A stretch of 64,000 nt of DNA, from NCBI GenBank assembly GCA_029582155.1, contig CM055908.1, positions 18,763,406 through 18,827,405 of the forward strand. The letters run 5' to 3'. Shown here one piece after another: positions 28,701-43,700 of the stretch. How positions within the stretch are numbered: the first letter of the stretch is position 1; each line of letters begins with the position of its first letter. The translations under genes and the position numbers were made by a program. The notes beneath the pieces are model-generated. The model was not told the DNA's origin, searched no databases, and was given only the letters and a program-made list of their open reading frames with translations. This stretch comes from Panopea generosa. Taxonomy: Eukaryota > Mollusca > Bivalvia > Adapedonta > Hiatellidae.

Positions 28701-31700
28701 AGTACACAATGTCAAACATCGTTCAGTCATACTGGTATCATACTGCCGTCTTGGATCTGTATTACAGTGCTGTCTCATCGAAACATATTTACTTAACCCC
28801 ATTGATTTATCATTCAAACACAACCTCAACAAATCTGCATGATATATTCTGAATGTTGAGCATCAAGTAAAAACATATAGTCACTATAGTAACATAATTT
28901 GACAGTTGTTGATATGACCCACTTGATTCAGCAGTGAGAGACGAATAACAATGAGACGCAAGGTTAATCAATTATCACTGAAACTTTGGTATTGCAGAAA
29001 TTTATTCTACATGCTACTGACTCAATTCACCAGGCTAGGTTGTAGCTTGACCTCCACCTTTTAGACTGATGCTCCCCTCAGTCCTACATCTGCCAACAAA
29101 GTAAGCACAGATAATTCAGTCTGCTAACATCTCCCATTCTTGCCATGGTATGCATTGTTTGGCCATAAGTTAGATAATTCTAATGTGTCATATTCTTTCT
29201 ACAAATGGCTGTATTTCTGTAGTTTCAAAAAAAATAAAAAATCAATGTTTGCAATTTTTACAATTTGCTTACCATTCGAACATGAACTAGAAACATTAAA
29301 TTAAACAAAATTTCAAACCACATGAACATCAATTAAGGTTTTGTAGTAACATTAAGTAAAATTTGTACACTTCAAACATTATTTTCTCTCATGAAATGTT
29401 TATTTTTCTAGATAGTGTTATTATATATGTGTGTTTCCTAATGTAATGTGAGCAAGTGTAATATCATTTTTGTATTATTATTTTAGGCCATTATAAATTA
29501 ATTGCTAGATTACCATCCAAATTTTTCTTAAAAACGGGGTGATAATCTAGCAATTAATTTATTATAACCTTGCTCAAATAATATAATTGAACCACTTAAT
29601 TTCAATAGTTTCTAAAATGTTTAAAGCTTTGATTTGATTTTAGTAAGATTAAGACAGTAGCATCCTTCTATCTAATCTCTCACACATTCATTTTATGATA
29701 TTACAGGTTAGGGTTACTATTGTTGTTACTACTATTGTTAAGTAAAGTTGTAGATAAACACATATAAAAATGAATGAATGAATGAATGAATGGGGTTTTA
29801 CGGCGTACCAACACATTATAGGTTATTCAACGCCAACAGGAAGGAAGATTCCAGGTTCACTCTACATGTACAAAAACAACAAATTAACATACAGATTAAA
29901 AAAAATACATCAACAAAAGAATATACAGAATGAACCTTGAAACCTGCAGAACTGCAGAGTGTCAGCAAATTCTATTGTATTACTCAATTTGTCACTTCTT
30001 ATGACATACATAAGCCACAGTGATCCTATTCTTGCTATCACTCATGGCTCCCTGGAACCACACAGGGGTTGATAATTTAACCACAATAGTGAACATGACA
30101 AAAAATGATAAAATGAACATGACACCCATTCGGAGAATTTCTACCCCTCTGCGGAGATCGACAGTGATTCTATTCTTAGCCGGAACCACACATGCTCATA
30201 TAAAAATGAAAACAAATGAAAACAACAGTTAGACTTTCCAAAATAATGTCTATAACAATATACCTAATGCGTTAGAAGGGTCTCAAACACACATGTATCT
30301 GAACTCAAACACAAATTGAACACATTTTGTAGCATAAGGTTCATAATATATGATTTAAGTGAAATGAATCCTGGTTATTCCCTTGCAACTTGTATTAGAT
30401 TTATTAACTGTATCATGAACAACTAAAAACAAACATTTTAACAAACTGTTACAGTCTTTCTTTAAACTATTTTGTCTGGATTTAATTCATGGTGAACTTA
30501 GAAATGTAAGTTACCATTGCCAGATAAAGTCAAAACTCATTGATTAATTTATAGCATTACTGATTGATGGATTGAATATTTGGCATCATTTTTATGCCAT
30601 TGAGGGCTAACAGACAATCAATTAACCTAACAGCTGTTTGCTGGGATCCTGAAAGGTTAAACAGTACTCGAGCACTACCCATCTCCGCAAGTAACTGATA
30701 ACTTTCCCACTTGAATCAGCAAAGACAAATGATAATAAGACACAATGTCGTATATCAATCATCACGGAGACTGTTGCTGGGTGAGAATTCAAACTCACGA
30801 CCCCTGGATTGATAGTCAAACGCACTAAAGACTGAGCAAATCAGGCCTGGCTTAGCATTACTGAACATAAATAGGATATTCTGTTAGCATTGTATATTAT
30901 GAGTTACACTCTCTGACTGGAGACAGTAACAATATGTCTTAATTATTATATGGAAGTGATAAGTGAATATTTCAGCATACATGTGAAGCTTAAATCTTCC
31001 TCAATCCCTGGATTTCATCACGGTGTAATTTAATACTAATTCAATGCGCAACCTCTGGTGTGAGCGGTCAACACCTTATCCACTACCCTACTGCTCCGCT
31101 TAATCAGGTTTTATTATAAACATTGTTTTCTATTTGCCTGATGACTCCAGAGGCATGACTATACTGAGAATATCTGGCCAAGAAATAAATTTATGTTTTA
31201 GTCCAAACAATAGTTTATCTTCCAAAATTTTACTTCCTATGTATCTAGTAAGTACTCAACTTTGATTTTATCAAGCCTACGCTGTAAGCTGTTTATGGAA
31301 ATTCTCTAATTTGTGACACTGATTGTATACCATTTTTGTTATTATAAATTATTGAATGAGTAACAAACAAGTAACCAATTATGAAAATTGGCTATTAATA
31401 AAAAAAAACATGTGATTAGGAAAGATAATAAATAAGAATGATTAAAATATCCTTGTTTTTGTACAGTACCTTGGATCCATTGATTCAGAAGAATAATCAT
31501 CTTAAAGTCAACATGGAAATTCCACATTGTGGTGTTTTTAATCTTCTTTCTTTAACCATGCCATCAAGAGTGACTTGTGAAGACTTATCGTAATTACAGC
31601 TAATTATGCAACCAATTTAATTGATTGAATTTAATTAACACTATATTTGATTCATATTCCTATGTCTATAAGTTCTATGTGTGGAGTGCGTGGTCCAGTG

Positions 31701-34700
31701 GTAGAGCACCGAACCCATGATCAGAGGGTCGTGGGGGTCGTGGGTTCGATTCTCCACCACGGCTATGTGTGGTGTCCTTGAGCAAGACACTTTTCAGCAT
31801 ATGCTTAGTATTGGTTCTACCAAAGAAGGGCTAGAGCGTGATTTGCCTAAGTTGTAAGAACTTGTTTCACAATCGAAGTAAAATAAATAAATTTAAACTA
31901 AACTACAAGTTCTACATCCATATGATTCCGTGTATTTAATGTTAAAATACGTAAAATTCCATCCAACCTTCAATGCTATAAGTGACCTAATAAAAAACGT
32001 TGATATTTTATATCTGTCTGGACATTCCAGTATAGCCCTGTGCACTGGTGAAATAACACCATTTACATAGCAACGTATCTATTATTAATGTCATATCTAT
32101 TATTAATGTCGTAACACATGGCAGCTAGGCAATTTCTCTTACATAATTTTGGTGTTGAAAGGTTATTTACTTACAGATCAGTGGAAAAATCACTTCTATC
32201 TCGTTACTTACTCATCAGAAGAAAAGTTAAATGGAAATACAATAGAAATCTATTTCCATCCTTTGTTGTAGACAGAATTTATTAGTCATAACAATGTTAC
32301 ACCAGGCTGTGCTTTTATTGAAAATCTTTACTGATTTTCTTATTTAAATAGCCGACATATCTAACAGCAATGCCAGGGTGTATAATTTTTATTGATGTCT
32401 TTTTTTTTTTAATTAAAAATAAATATTGAGGTTTTATAAATAATGGTGTTTTTTTTTTAAAAATATATATATTAAAAACAATTTGGATTAACACAAACAT
32501 TTCAATTGGTAATTTGACTCGAATAAATATATATAAAAACATTACAACTATCAAATTGATTCCAAAATACTTGTATTTTGGTTCAATGAATTTTTCGTGA
32601 AATTTGTTATAAAGTAGTGTTGTCTTTTTTAATGTTTCCCAATGAATTTGATCTTAGATGGGATTTATCATTGATAATATTTTTTGTCTAGCAATACTTT
32701 AAAATACATTAAATGGTATAACCTCCATTTTTAAATGTAAAAGTGTATAAATGTTGATGAACAAAATTTGTTTAACCAAATATTGTCCTTGAGAGCGGTT
32801 CATTTAAGCTTATTCTAAGTCTTCAATTTTTCTAAACTTTTAGGGGTATAATATACTTGTCAAAATCGCAAATAAATAAGCTGTCAGTTACTTTTAGTTT
32901 CGGGTTTTGTCCATTTGTATTTCTTTTGGACTATTGGGTGCCAAAAAACAACCTTTATGTGGTTGTTAGAGGTGACCAATTGTGTATTAGATAATTGTTA
33001 GTAAAGGTATCAATGTTCTAGGTACATTTTGCATATTCATTTCTGATGGGTTTTTGTTCTTCTCAATCTGTCTGTTAAACTGTTGTGTGTGTGTACATGG
33101 TGGGTGAACCTGCAGTTTTCCTTCCTGAAGTGTTATATTTCATATAATGTGTTGGTACATGGTAAAACCCAAATTCATTCATGTTTAGATTATTATTGTT
33201 ATTTTAAAAAAAATTAAAAAAAAAAAGGTCATAAAGCTACCTTTAATTAACACATGTATTGAAAAAATATAAATAATTTCTCAATTTTAGTAGTAAAGTT
33301 GAGAAGAAGCGAGTTTTCCATTATGCTGTTGTATGGTGTTGTTGTATAGTGTCACTTTCAACAGTTTTTCATTTATATCACGACGGAGTCTACTTGAGAC
33401 AGTATTCCAAGCACTGCCATACTGGAGTATCATACCGCAGACAGATGGTATGATATCCCACCTAGTCACATTATACTGGCAACAGGCAGACTAGACTATC
33501 CTTTAAATGCTGAGCGCAAAGTGACAAAGCTGTAGTACCATATTCCAAGTCTTTGGTATGACCTGGCCAGTGATTGAACCCATGACCTTCAAAATTCAAT
33601 GCGTATACTCTACCCCTTAACCACCACTGTGGTTTTGAGTAATATATTATGATCATGCAAGTTAATATATAAAAGAAGCCAAGACATGTTTTTATAACAT
33701 TTTTAGAATATTGTCCATATCCTTTTTTATTTTCAAATTTACACATTTATATTTCACATCATCATATACTGGTAACATCATCTAAAATAACTGTTATAAC
33801 AATAACTTATCAAAATGAACTGACCATGATAATATTTCTATTTAATGTGCTTACATCTATGATAATATATAATGTGCTTATGTCCATGATAATATATAAT
33901 GTGCATGAAAACATATAATGTGCTTATGTGCTTGAAAATATAATATGCTTATGTGACATAGGAAAATTTGGATTTCATATTTATATTCTAAGCATTCAGG
34001 TCCATGACATATAGATACGGACATTACTACAAACATATATATTTTAAAAAAAATGTGTTTTTAATTATTAAAATCTAAAATAACCTTACGGATAATTTAT
34101 ATTTACATATGAAAAGGCACCAAGGTTACTATACAATCATGAAATCCTTGAATTTACAGAAATATCTTACAAATTTAAAATTATAAATAGTACTATTAAG
34201 TAAAACATTTTATTTACAATTAATGAAACAAATAGCAATTAAAAACAAATGGTCATTTTACAATAAAACTGCATGCACGATTAAAAGAACAATTATCAAC
34301 AACAATTAAGATGTTCCTTGACACAATGTATTAGTTTTTACATATTAAAATACATACAAATTCATTAGTCAATACATAAATTATCAATTAATCATGTATT
34401 TAACAAAATGTAATTATCAATAAATTTAGATATCATAGTACCTGTTACATACATGTAGCATATAGTATAAAATTAATGTTTCTATAGTACATGTATTCAC
34501 ATGTTTTCGTATTTTTCGAAAATCAAATTGAACACATGTATTTAAAGATGTGGTAGTGCATAGCTGTTTATAAAAATAATCAATACACATTTGAGGTTTT
34601 CCTACCAACACGGAAACTTCAACTAATGACAGTTGTGTCATTTGATATGATCCTGACAGCTTAACTGCACATCATTCACCACAATCAACAGTGGCCAAGT

Positions 34701-37700
34701 TGTCCCTGAGATTCTCGAGTATTTCACTACACAATGTATATTATACGAAAACAAATATATTAACTGATAAAATTAACTGTTCTCTGGTCCTTTGCACAGT
34801 ATCTTTGCATAGTAACTAGCAACCCTAGCTATTAATATCACAATTATTTAAATTTAAAATCTATCACAAAATTGTCTAGTAATATATTTACAGATAAATA
34901 AGACACCTTTACATATTGAAGTTTAACGAAAAGCTTGTTTACAATTTATTTATAGTTCCCACTATATATAGCACTGGTTCTCGTTCAATATATTTCGCAA
35001 CTGTTTCTATTCTCTACTTATAAACTGTAGCTGGTTCCTACTTTCCAATTTTGTCGCTCTTTTTCATGCTAGGGTCCATAGTCCTAAGCATCTCGTTTAG
35101 ATATGTCTGCACTGCTGTGAGGGAGGCAACCACTGCTGGGGATCCGAATCCGTGTGTTATGAGACTGAAGTGAGATAGGTGGCGCTGTATGTTTGGTTCC
35201 AGTATCATCTGGGGTCGAGTGTTGCCAAGGGGAGATCGGTCCTGGTTCAATAAGTCCATCAGCTCCTTCAAGATTTGTCTGCAATTGAAAAGAAAGATGT
35301 TAACTCTACTGACAGACTATGATAGAAAAACATAGAAACAAAAAATATGATTACCAATTTACTAAAAATAAAGTCTTATACCGTTTGTTTTCATTTTCAA
35401 GCTCATTTGTGAAGTAAGCTCAGAGATTACTGGTATATGAATCGCTCTCAAACTGGCTTCCTGAGGTTGAACCAGTGATGAGTGTTGTTTGTCAAAGACA
35501 AATGGGTCAGGCTAGGGGTCAAACCTACAACCTCTAGAGTGAGCGGCTATTACTCTGTCCATTGCACAACTGCCCCACTTACCTGTTACACTGATCTTTC
35601 TAAACAAATATCATACAGTCAGTAATGAAAATAGTTCATTTCATTGATATCCAACTTTTGTGAGAAATAGGTTATGAGAATGTATTTGACTTGAAACAAA
35701 GTGATAAAACATACACAGCAAACTTCAATCAAAATTGTCTTTTCTTCAAGCACATAGAACAGTAAAATTAGAATAGAAATGTCAGACTTACTTTGTAGCT
35801 AGCAGCATGTTCTTTCTAGTCATCTGGTCAGCTGGGTCTGTGTACTGCCGTGTGTTGTACTCCGCACATCCCTTGGCTGGAAACTCTGTTTCACACAGGT
35901 AACCGTAGTCACGTGCCATTCTGATGGCTTCCCCTTCCACAAGGGAGGTAAACAATGTGACATTGGCAGCCTTCCTCCTACCAGATGGCAGGTTCATACC
36001 CATCTTATCCAATTTTTCTCTCAAAGATCGACCGCCATTTTTAGATTTGGCTCTTCGCAGAATTCCACCGAGTAGAGAAGCGTTGATGCACTCTGGGGGA
36101 TTTAATCTCCGCTGAACTTCAGCCAATGTCACCTTGTACTTAGATGTAGAACTTAGGAGGGCTAGACGTCCTGGCACGGAACAGAACACGTCCATGGGGG
36201 TATTGTTGTGGCCATGGTTGGATACCATCATGTGTTTGTTGACCTCTATTTTGGGTGCATTGACCTTCCTAATAACAGACTGTTTGTTATTGACACTAAT
36301 GTCCGAATGTTCGGAACTACCCTCACTGTCTCCATTCATCATGTGACTGTCCCCCACATGGTTCATGTTCATGATGGAAGGTTCATGGTCACCAAAACCA
36401 ATATGGTGCATACCACCTTGGATAGAATAGTCGGTTTTCCCCATTCCATTATAGTTGTTGTTGTTGTTGTGATGAGACTGCACTCCATCTATATTATGTA
36501 TCTCGTCCCGGGATGATGGTGGCATTGCTCTATCTGCATGGATCTGCGGGTAGTGCTGCTGGGGCTGGAAGTTGCTGATCTGGCCATACGGGTCCGGATT
36601 GAATGGAAGAGCATGAAACTGGGGTGGCTGGTGCGGTATGGGGTTGAACGGTGGTGGAAAGTAAGCTGGCGTCTGAAAGTCCGCCATATTTGGTGCCACG
36701 TATGGTGACACTTGCACAGGGGCAGATGATATAGCAAAGTTGGAGTGATCGGTAAACATGTTCCGTCTATCGTCACTTCCAACATGACCACCTTCTACAC
36801 GCTCAAAAGCAGACGCCATGCTTTCATGTTTAAAGTAAAGAGGTGATGCTCTTCCCATTTCAGTGTAATGTCCATTTGGTTTACCAATGTCATGCTGCAG
36901 TCCAACATTGTCACTGGCACCATTACCAAGGGAACTTAACTCTGTGGCCATGTTTATATTTATAGCACCTGCTACAAGCACAACTCAAAATATTAACTAA
37001 TAAGTCACAAGACTAGAAAATAATTTTCCTCAAATATTCCACTCAAATAAATCCACATAGGTCAGAGTATATACACTGTTACTTCACTGAACAAATTAAC
37101 TTTTTTTGTTTAAAAACAAAACTGTTCACTAAATAAACTTCATAAAAATCCAATCAAATTCAACACTGCAGGGTATAAAATCTCATTACACAAGGTTTGA
37201 ACCACATGAGACAGTTTTCAAAACTGATATGAAATTGCCAGAAGGGAATTATTATATATACTGGGGATGGACAATTACTACACCTGTCCAAATCATGCCC
37301 CATAATTATAAATATGACACAGAGTTAGTCTCAACTCCAACAGGATGCTCTGTTGAGAATTTTTAACAAAGTATACTCAATCAGTAACTTGGTAATTAGC
37401 AACTAACACATTAAGTGATAAGAAAACTCCAATTAACAATAGCAATAATTACACCTTAAAATATGGATGGTAATTAAATTAATTATTGTCTGATTTAGTT
37501 TGAAGAAATAACACTTAGCAAAATAATAAGACTGTGGAATTATAGAAGGTGTTTAATAATTACTAGATTTTATTGCAATAATTGAGTTTTGTTTTAAAGG
37601 TGGTAGACAACCAGGAAATGGTAATGTTTAATTATCAGACATCAATATTAAATGAGGAAATGGGAGGACTTTAACTTAATAACATTTAGGTTAATTGCAT

Positions 37701-40700
37701 AAAGTATTCATTCAGTTATGTACTGTTGTTTTTTTGTTAAAATATACAAAATTGCAAAATTCATTTTTTGTTCAATATGGATACATGTGTTTTGATTATT
37801 AGTTGAATATAGACATTTTTCTTAATTCTGTTTTAATTGTCACTGATGGTTGATATGCCTGGTGGATAATGCAGCAATTTATAAATCAAGTAGGTGAACA
37901 AATCATCTTATTTCTCAGTATGGTGTTTAAATGTTGTTAATAAACAAGTAGTAAAGGCCATTTAAATCCAATAATTAATTTTAATTAATCTGACTATATA
38001 ATCTGGTAGTAATATGTCAATGAAAACCCATTTCAAAGTAACTGGATTCTTATTTCTTTAAAAATTCTATAAATATTTTTTTTAAAATAAAGTTACTTTG
38101 AACATTCACAGCCATGAAATAAAATGTTATTTTAACATACCTGACAAAACTATCTACTTGGTATTTGCAAGGAATTATATAGAGAAGGAATAACTAATTG
38201 AGATTTTGTGAATGCTCATCAAAACCATACCATTCCCAGAAATTTGTGTTTAAAATTGTTGAATTACTTTTGATTTCAAAATTTGTATAATTTGTATAAT
38301 AAAATAAATGTTCAATTATATATAAGTAAGATACATAGTTCCAGCAATTGTTTTCACCAGAATCATATTCAAAGTGTAAACTATTATACATATATTATAT
38401 ATATAATATATTATACATATAAATATATTGACCGATTGATTGATTGAATATTAAGCTAATCAGGCCCAACGAATATACTGACAATATAAATGTAATATTA
38501 AATTCACAAACTCAGACATATACATTTTTAATATCATAATAGTAACTTTGTGTTAATTTGCCAAATCATGATTCAAATCCTTAAAAAGCCTGATAAATAT
38601 TTCTGTAATCAATTCGGTACTTCTTTTCTCCATTGTGTTAACTGTCATTTTAATATAACTTATAGTTGGGTTCGTTCTTTTCATCTTTAAAAATGATTGA
38701 CCACAGTTCAAAGGTATGACTTTAATAGAATAATGATATGATCTGTAACAATATAAATCTGTTTTTAATTGTTTTTCTACAAAAAATACTTTTTGGGCAC
38801 TCATGCCAGAGGTTGTGGTTTTGATCCAAGGCTCAATGAAATGACAATAAAAAAACAAGCGGTTACAGAGAAAATGTTGTTTAAAAAAATTGTTGACAGA
38901 AGGACAGACAGATGGACATACATCTGGATGCTGGATGACTGACTGATAGGCTCAGGTGAGCTAACAATAAAGGATTTGCCCAGATAATGGTCTCAAGGGC
39001 AGTTCACATTTATAAGCTCTGAGCTTATCTTACAGTTGAGCCAAAATACATAAGTTTATCCCTTTACTTCATATAGACGCCTTTGGACACCTCTAATATA
39101 GACATCTTTGGCCACCTCTAATATAGACACCTTTGGACACCTCTAATATAGACGCCTTTGGACACCTCTAATATAGACATCTTTGGACACCTCTAATATA
39201 GACACCTTTGGACACCTCTAATATAGACGCCTTTGGAAACCTCTAATATAGACACCTTTGGACACCTCTAATATAGAAGGCTTTGGACACCTCTAATATA
39301 GACACCTTTGGACACCTCTAATATAGAAGGCTTTGGACACATTTAATATAGACGCCTTTGGACATCTGTAATATAGATGCCTTTGGACACCTCTAATATA
39401 GACGCCTTTGGACACCTCTATTATAGACGCCTTTGGACACCTCTAATATAGACGCCTTTGGACACTTCTGATATAGACGCCTTTGGACACGTTTTATATA
39501 GAAGGCTTTTGAATTATTGGATGAATTATGTTTATATTAACTGAGTGGAAACAGTGCAGGAAGTGTTCAGATTGCTGATTATGAGCAATCTGAACACTTC
39601 CTGCACTGTTTTCAAAGGCCTTCTGTGATTGGTATGAGAAAACGTGTATCTATAGAGTAAAGGGATAAACTAAACCTCTCACAATACTATATTTTTATTG
39701 CTGTTTCAAATTTCATAAAGAAATAATTCCTTACAAAGACATGCGTGTATATCGATTCTGCTGTGTTTTTTTTCCTTACTTTATTTAATAACAATTACAA
39801 AATTTATTTTTTTATATAAATGTTTAATATTTAAATTCTGGTTTCATTAAAGATCTTATATATATTTTTTTTAAATCAACTACAAACATGGCAATTTTAA
39901 TGGACACATAATCTAATCTAGATAAAAAACCATGTACCATTAGTAAAACTATTTCAGTTTACTCTGAATGAATGAATGAATGAATGAATGAATGAACACA
40001 CACACAAATACATACAGAGAGCACATGTGACTGAACAAATAAAAGAATGAAATTTTTATTTTGATATAGAGAATGACCCAACTAGTACAAATATTAGTCT
40101 TCCTCAGGGCCCGCAGTTTACTCTGTGCAAATGAACAATCATTAAACACAAATATCTTTTTAATTACAGTTGTAAAAGTATCTCATCATTGACCACTTCT
40201 CATTGAAAAGATTAACTTTCGTCATCTACCAGCATACATATAGTTTTAAGTTTATGCACAACTTAGAGTCCACATAGATTGTACAAGCATTTCATTTATT
40301 TAAGTACAGTTGTGTCCCTGATTTTGTGCTTGAAGTCAGGGAGTAAGGTCAGTCTGGGCAGCTGACTTTTACCAAGGCTCTCCTAATCAGACCACAGAAA
40401 TGCTTCCATCTGTGGAGTGCGTGGTCAAGTAGTGACACATCGAATTTCAGATTAGAGAATCATGGGTTCAATCCCTAACTATGGCCAGTTTAACTGAAGT
40501 AAATGTCTAGTACACACCTGGCATTCCTTGTTTTTTAAAAATACATGCCTAGGTATGAGATCAACAAAGTTAGACTCAATACAGTTTAACTGAAGTAAAT
40601 ATTTAGTACACACCTGGCATTCCTTGATTGAAAATACATGCCTAGATATGAGATCAACAAAGTTAGACTCAATACAGTTTATCTGTAATAAATATTTAGT

Positions 40701-43700
40701 ACACACCTGACACTTCTTCTTTAAAATTACATGCATAAGTATGATACCAACACAGTTAAACTGAAGTAAATATTTAGTACACACCTGGCATTCTTGTAAA
40801 TCTGCTCTTCTATTGCTTCAAGATCAACCACCACTGGTTCAAAGTTGGCCCATTTTGGATTTCCATCTGTGTTTGTATTTCTTACTGAGGTAATGCCTTG
40901 TGATCCAGGATGAGACAGAGACACATTTTTCTCTAAATGTCTAGAATCATTGTTATTAATTGATTCAACAGTGTTATGTGACTTGTTACGTCCGGAAACA
41001 TTCGCAGTATCATGTGACTTGGAATGGACATGTGATCCGGAATAATTGGCCTTTGGTTGCGATGCTGTGGAAGTTAAAGTGTGAAGTTTCGATGACTGCC
41101 AAGGCATGTCTTCTGATGTTTGTACTGTTCCTGAGAATAAACAATCTCCCTCCAGTTTCTCCGAGATAGAATCATAACTTGGACCAGGCTCAGATGGTTC
41201 CAGAAGTTTTAGTATATCTGCAAAAATTGAAACAACAGCTGTCAGAGTACATTGTATGATTATTATAGTTTAGGCCATAATAAATTCATTGCTAGATTAT
41301 CATCCTCCTTATTTCCATGCCGCCCCTGACCCGTTTTATTTTTATAAAAAAAATTAAAAAAAATAAAAAAATTTAGAAATAAAAATAAAAAATAGAATCC
41401 TCCCACCCTCCCGGTTTTTAAGAAAAAAAATTTGGATGATAATCTAGCAATTAATTTATAATGGTCTTATACTAATAAAGTAAGATCAGAGCATATTGTT
41501 TGGCATATCATTTGTCATTGTGGTCTTTACATATTTTGAATCAAGGGCTAACAGAATTGGTGATAACTTAACCCAGCCACTCTTTACTGGGATCCTGGAA
41601 GGTTAAACAGAACTCAAGCACATCCATCTCAGCAAAACTGATAACCCACTTGAATCAGCAGTGAGAGAAAAATGACAATGAGAAGCAACGCTTGTATCAA
41701 TCATCACGGAGACTGTGGCCAGACAGGGATTCGAACTCACCACCCCTGGATTGATAGCAGACATGCTACCAACTGAGCTAACCAGGCCCGGCTACCTGGA
41801 GCTTTAAAGGTAGGGATTGGATTGGGGAGATGTCACTAAAACAGAGTTTATGAAATGAAAAATTTTGTTTCTCCTTTTTACAAAAGGGTTACATGGTCCT
41901 TCCCGGTCAAGTGGTCTAAGATGCTATCTCAAGACCACTTATCTCTCATCCAGGTTCGAGTCTGGCTTGGTCCAAAAACTCTATATGAGAAGTTTGCCTC
42001 AGTTACTTGGAGGATGGTGGTTCTACTGTGATGATTCTGTCTGAGGTTTTCTTCCACCAATGAAACTTGATTCGCCACATGTATGTATGGTATGTAACAT
42101 GAAATGTGTTGAAAATGGCATATAAAACCTCTTCAAAAAAGGGAATTTACAACAGGTCTTGGGTTAAATGTGACTAAAATGTGTTCCAATTAAATTAGCA
42201 ATTTGCTTAAAAAAAATTAAACACAATTTAGTCAGAATCAATTTAATTTTTTCAAATCATGTGCCTGAAAGTGAAAGTAAAAAGTCATGAAGATATCAAT
42301 TTATATTTTCTGACAATTTCCACTTTTTTTTCATAACTAGCACTACACAAGATGATTTCTAAAATATTAAGGTTCAGGAAAAAGAAATAGGGTTTTGCAT
42401 CATCTAATTATTATATTTTCATACAGTCAAAAGATGTGAATTCATGCATGCACATTTTTAAACAGCAAACTGAAATTCAGTTAAATTAGATAACAACATT
42501 CTATTATTTTCTAAATCAAATATTTGGTGACATATCCATCACAAGAAGATGTAAATATTCAAGATGGGGTTACTGATTAAATTCATTCAATCCTTTGTTG
42601 AACTTAAATTTGTTTCACCAATAATTAAACTGTCACAGAAGGATTTGGAATGTCTTATCATATCCATCTAAAGGTTCTGCACACACTGTCACATATTCAT
42701 CAAAGCAATGGTAAACATTGTCATAATTGTCACAGTTGATCTGCCAGGTCAGAATGAGCGGAACTGTTAATCCAGTCAGAATTGTTCTCAATCTGGGCAG
42801 AATTGGTGTTGAACTGGGCAGAACTGGTGTTAAACTTAACAGAATTGGCATTAAACCAGGCAGAATAGGTGTTAAAACAGGCAGAATTGGTGTTAAACTG
42901 GGCAGATAGGCAGAATTGGTGTTAAACCAGGCAGAATTGGTGTTTAGCCAGGCAGAATTGGTGTTTAACTAGGCAGAATTGGCATTATACCAGACAGAAT
43001 TAGTCTTAAACCAGGCAGATTTGATGTTAAACTAGGCAGAATTGATGTTTAACTAGACAATAGTAAAAAAATATGATGTTAAAACTGGGTCATGTAGTGC
43101 TTAACTGGACAGTATGTTGTTTAATCGAACATATGGGTATTTAATGGGCTGGTGTAATGTTAAACTGGGCAGTGAAGTGTTAAACTGGGCCATATGTTGT
43201 TAAAATGGGCAGTGTAATGGTCAACAGGACATAGACAATAAAATATAAGTAGATATGGTTTCAACTTTTATGGTGTTCACATGAACAATCTTTCAAACAT
43301 ATTTTTTTAAAGACATTTCACACAAAGTTTATCACATTAAAAATCGATATATCTCATAATACGATGGCTAATTTTATTGCGGGAAGAAAACAAATGATGC
43401 AAATCATTCAATTTCAATGTACATGATTTAGGGTACAGACAGATAAAAAGCACAAAATGTTTCAATGTTCATGATTTTGGTACAGACAGATAAAAAACAC
43501 AAAATATTTCAATGTTCATGATTTTGGGTACAGAGAGATAAAAAACACAAAATGTTTCAATGTTCATGATTTCGGGTACAGAGAGATTAAAAACACAAAA
43601 TGTTTTACAATAGTACCAAACCTAATTCCTCACTATAACCATAATATTAAGACAACATTAGAGAGGCTGGTTGACCTTAGTTTATACTAATTTCTTTCAG

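Larger units (their letters stand above)
28658..34944. other. Large-intron stretch with scattered repeats
   Basis: No coding exon seen. Contents: a MITE at 29484-29571, a TGAA microsatellite near 29772, SINE-B at 30545, a SINE-D fragment at 31030-31105, SINE-A at 31683, a tRNA-like SINE fragment at 33545-33645 and a short repeat at 33838-33960. The rest is AT-rich and featureless. Confidence 0.6.

Noticed and set aside
36134..36516. Plus-strand open frames opposite TFAP2
   Set aside because: Shadows of the TFAP2 coding exon; no independent domain or conservation argument.
36951..36981. Upstream GTG as TFAP2 start
   Set aside because: GTG is not expected to start an animal nuclear gene. The ATG at 36951 has good context and a stop lies just upstream in frame.
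41535..41798. Possible tRNA gene (clear A and B boxes)
   Set aside because: The same head and body recur at 21000, 30545 and 57712 with a non-tRNA tail, so it is a SINE. Likewise for the heads at 31683, 41885 and 56492.
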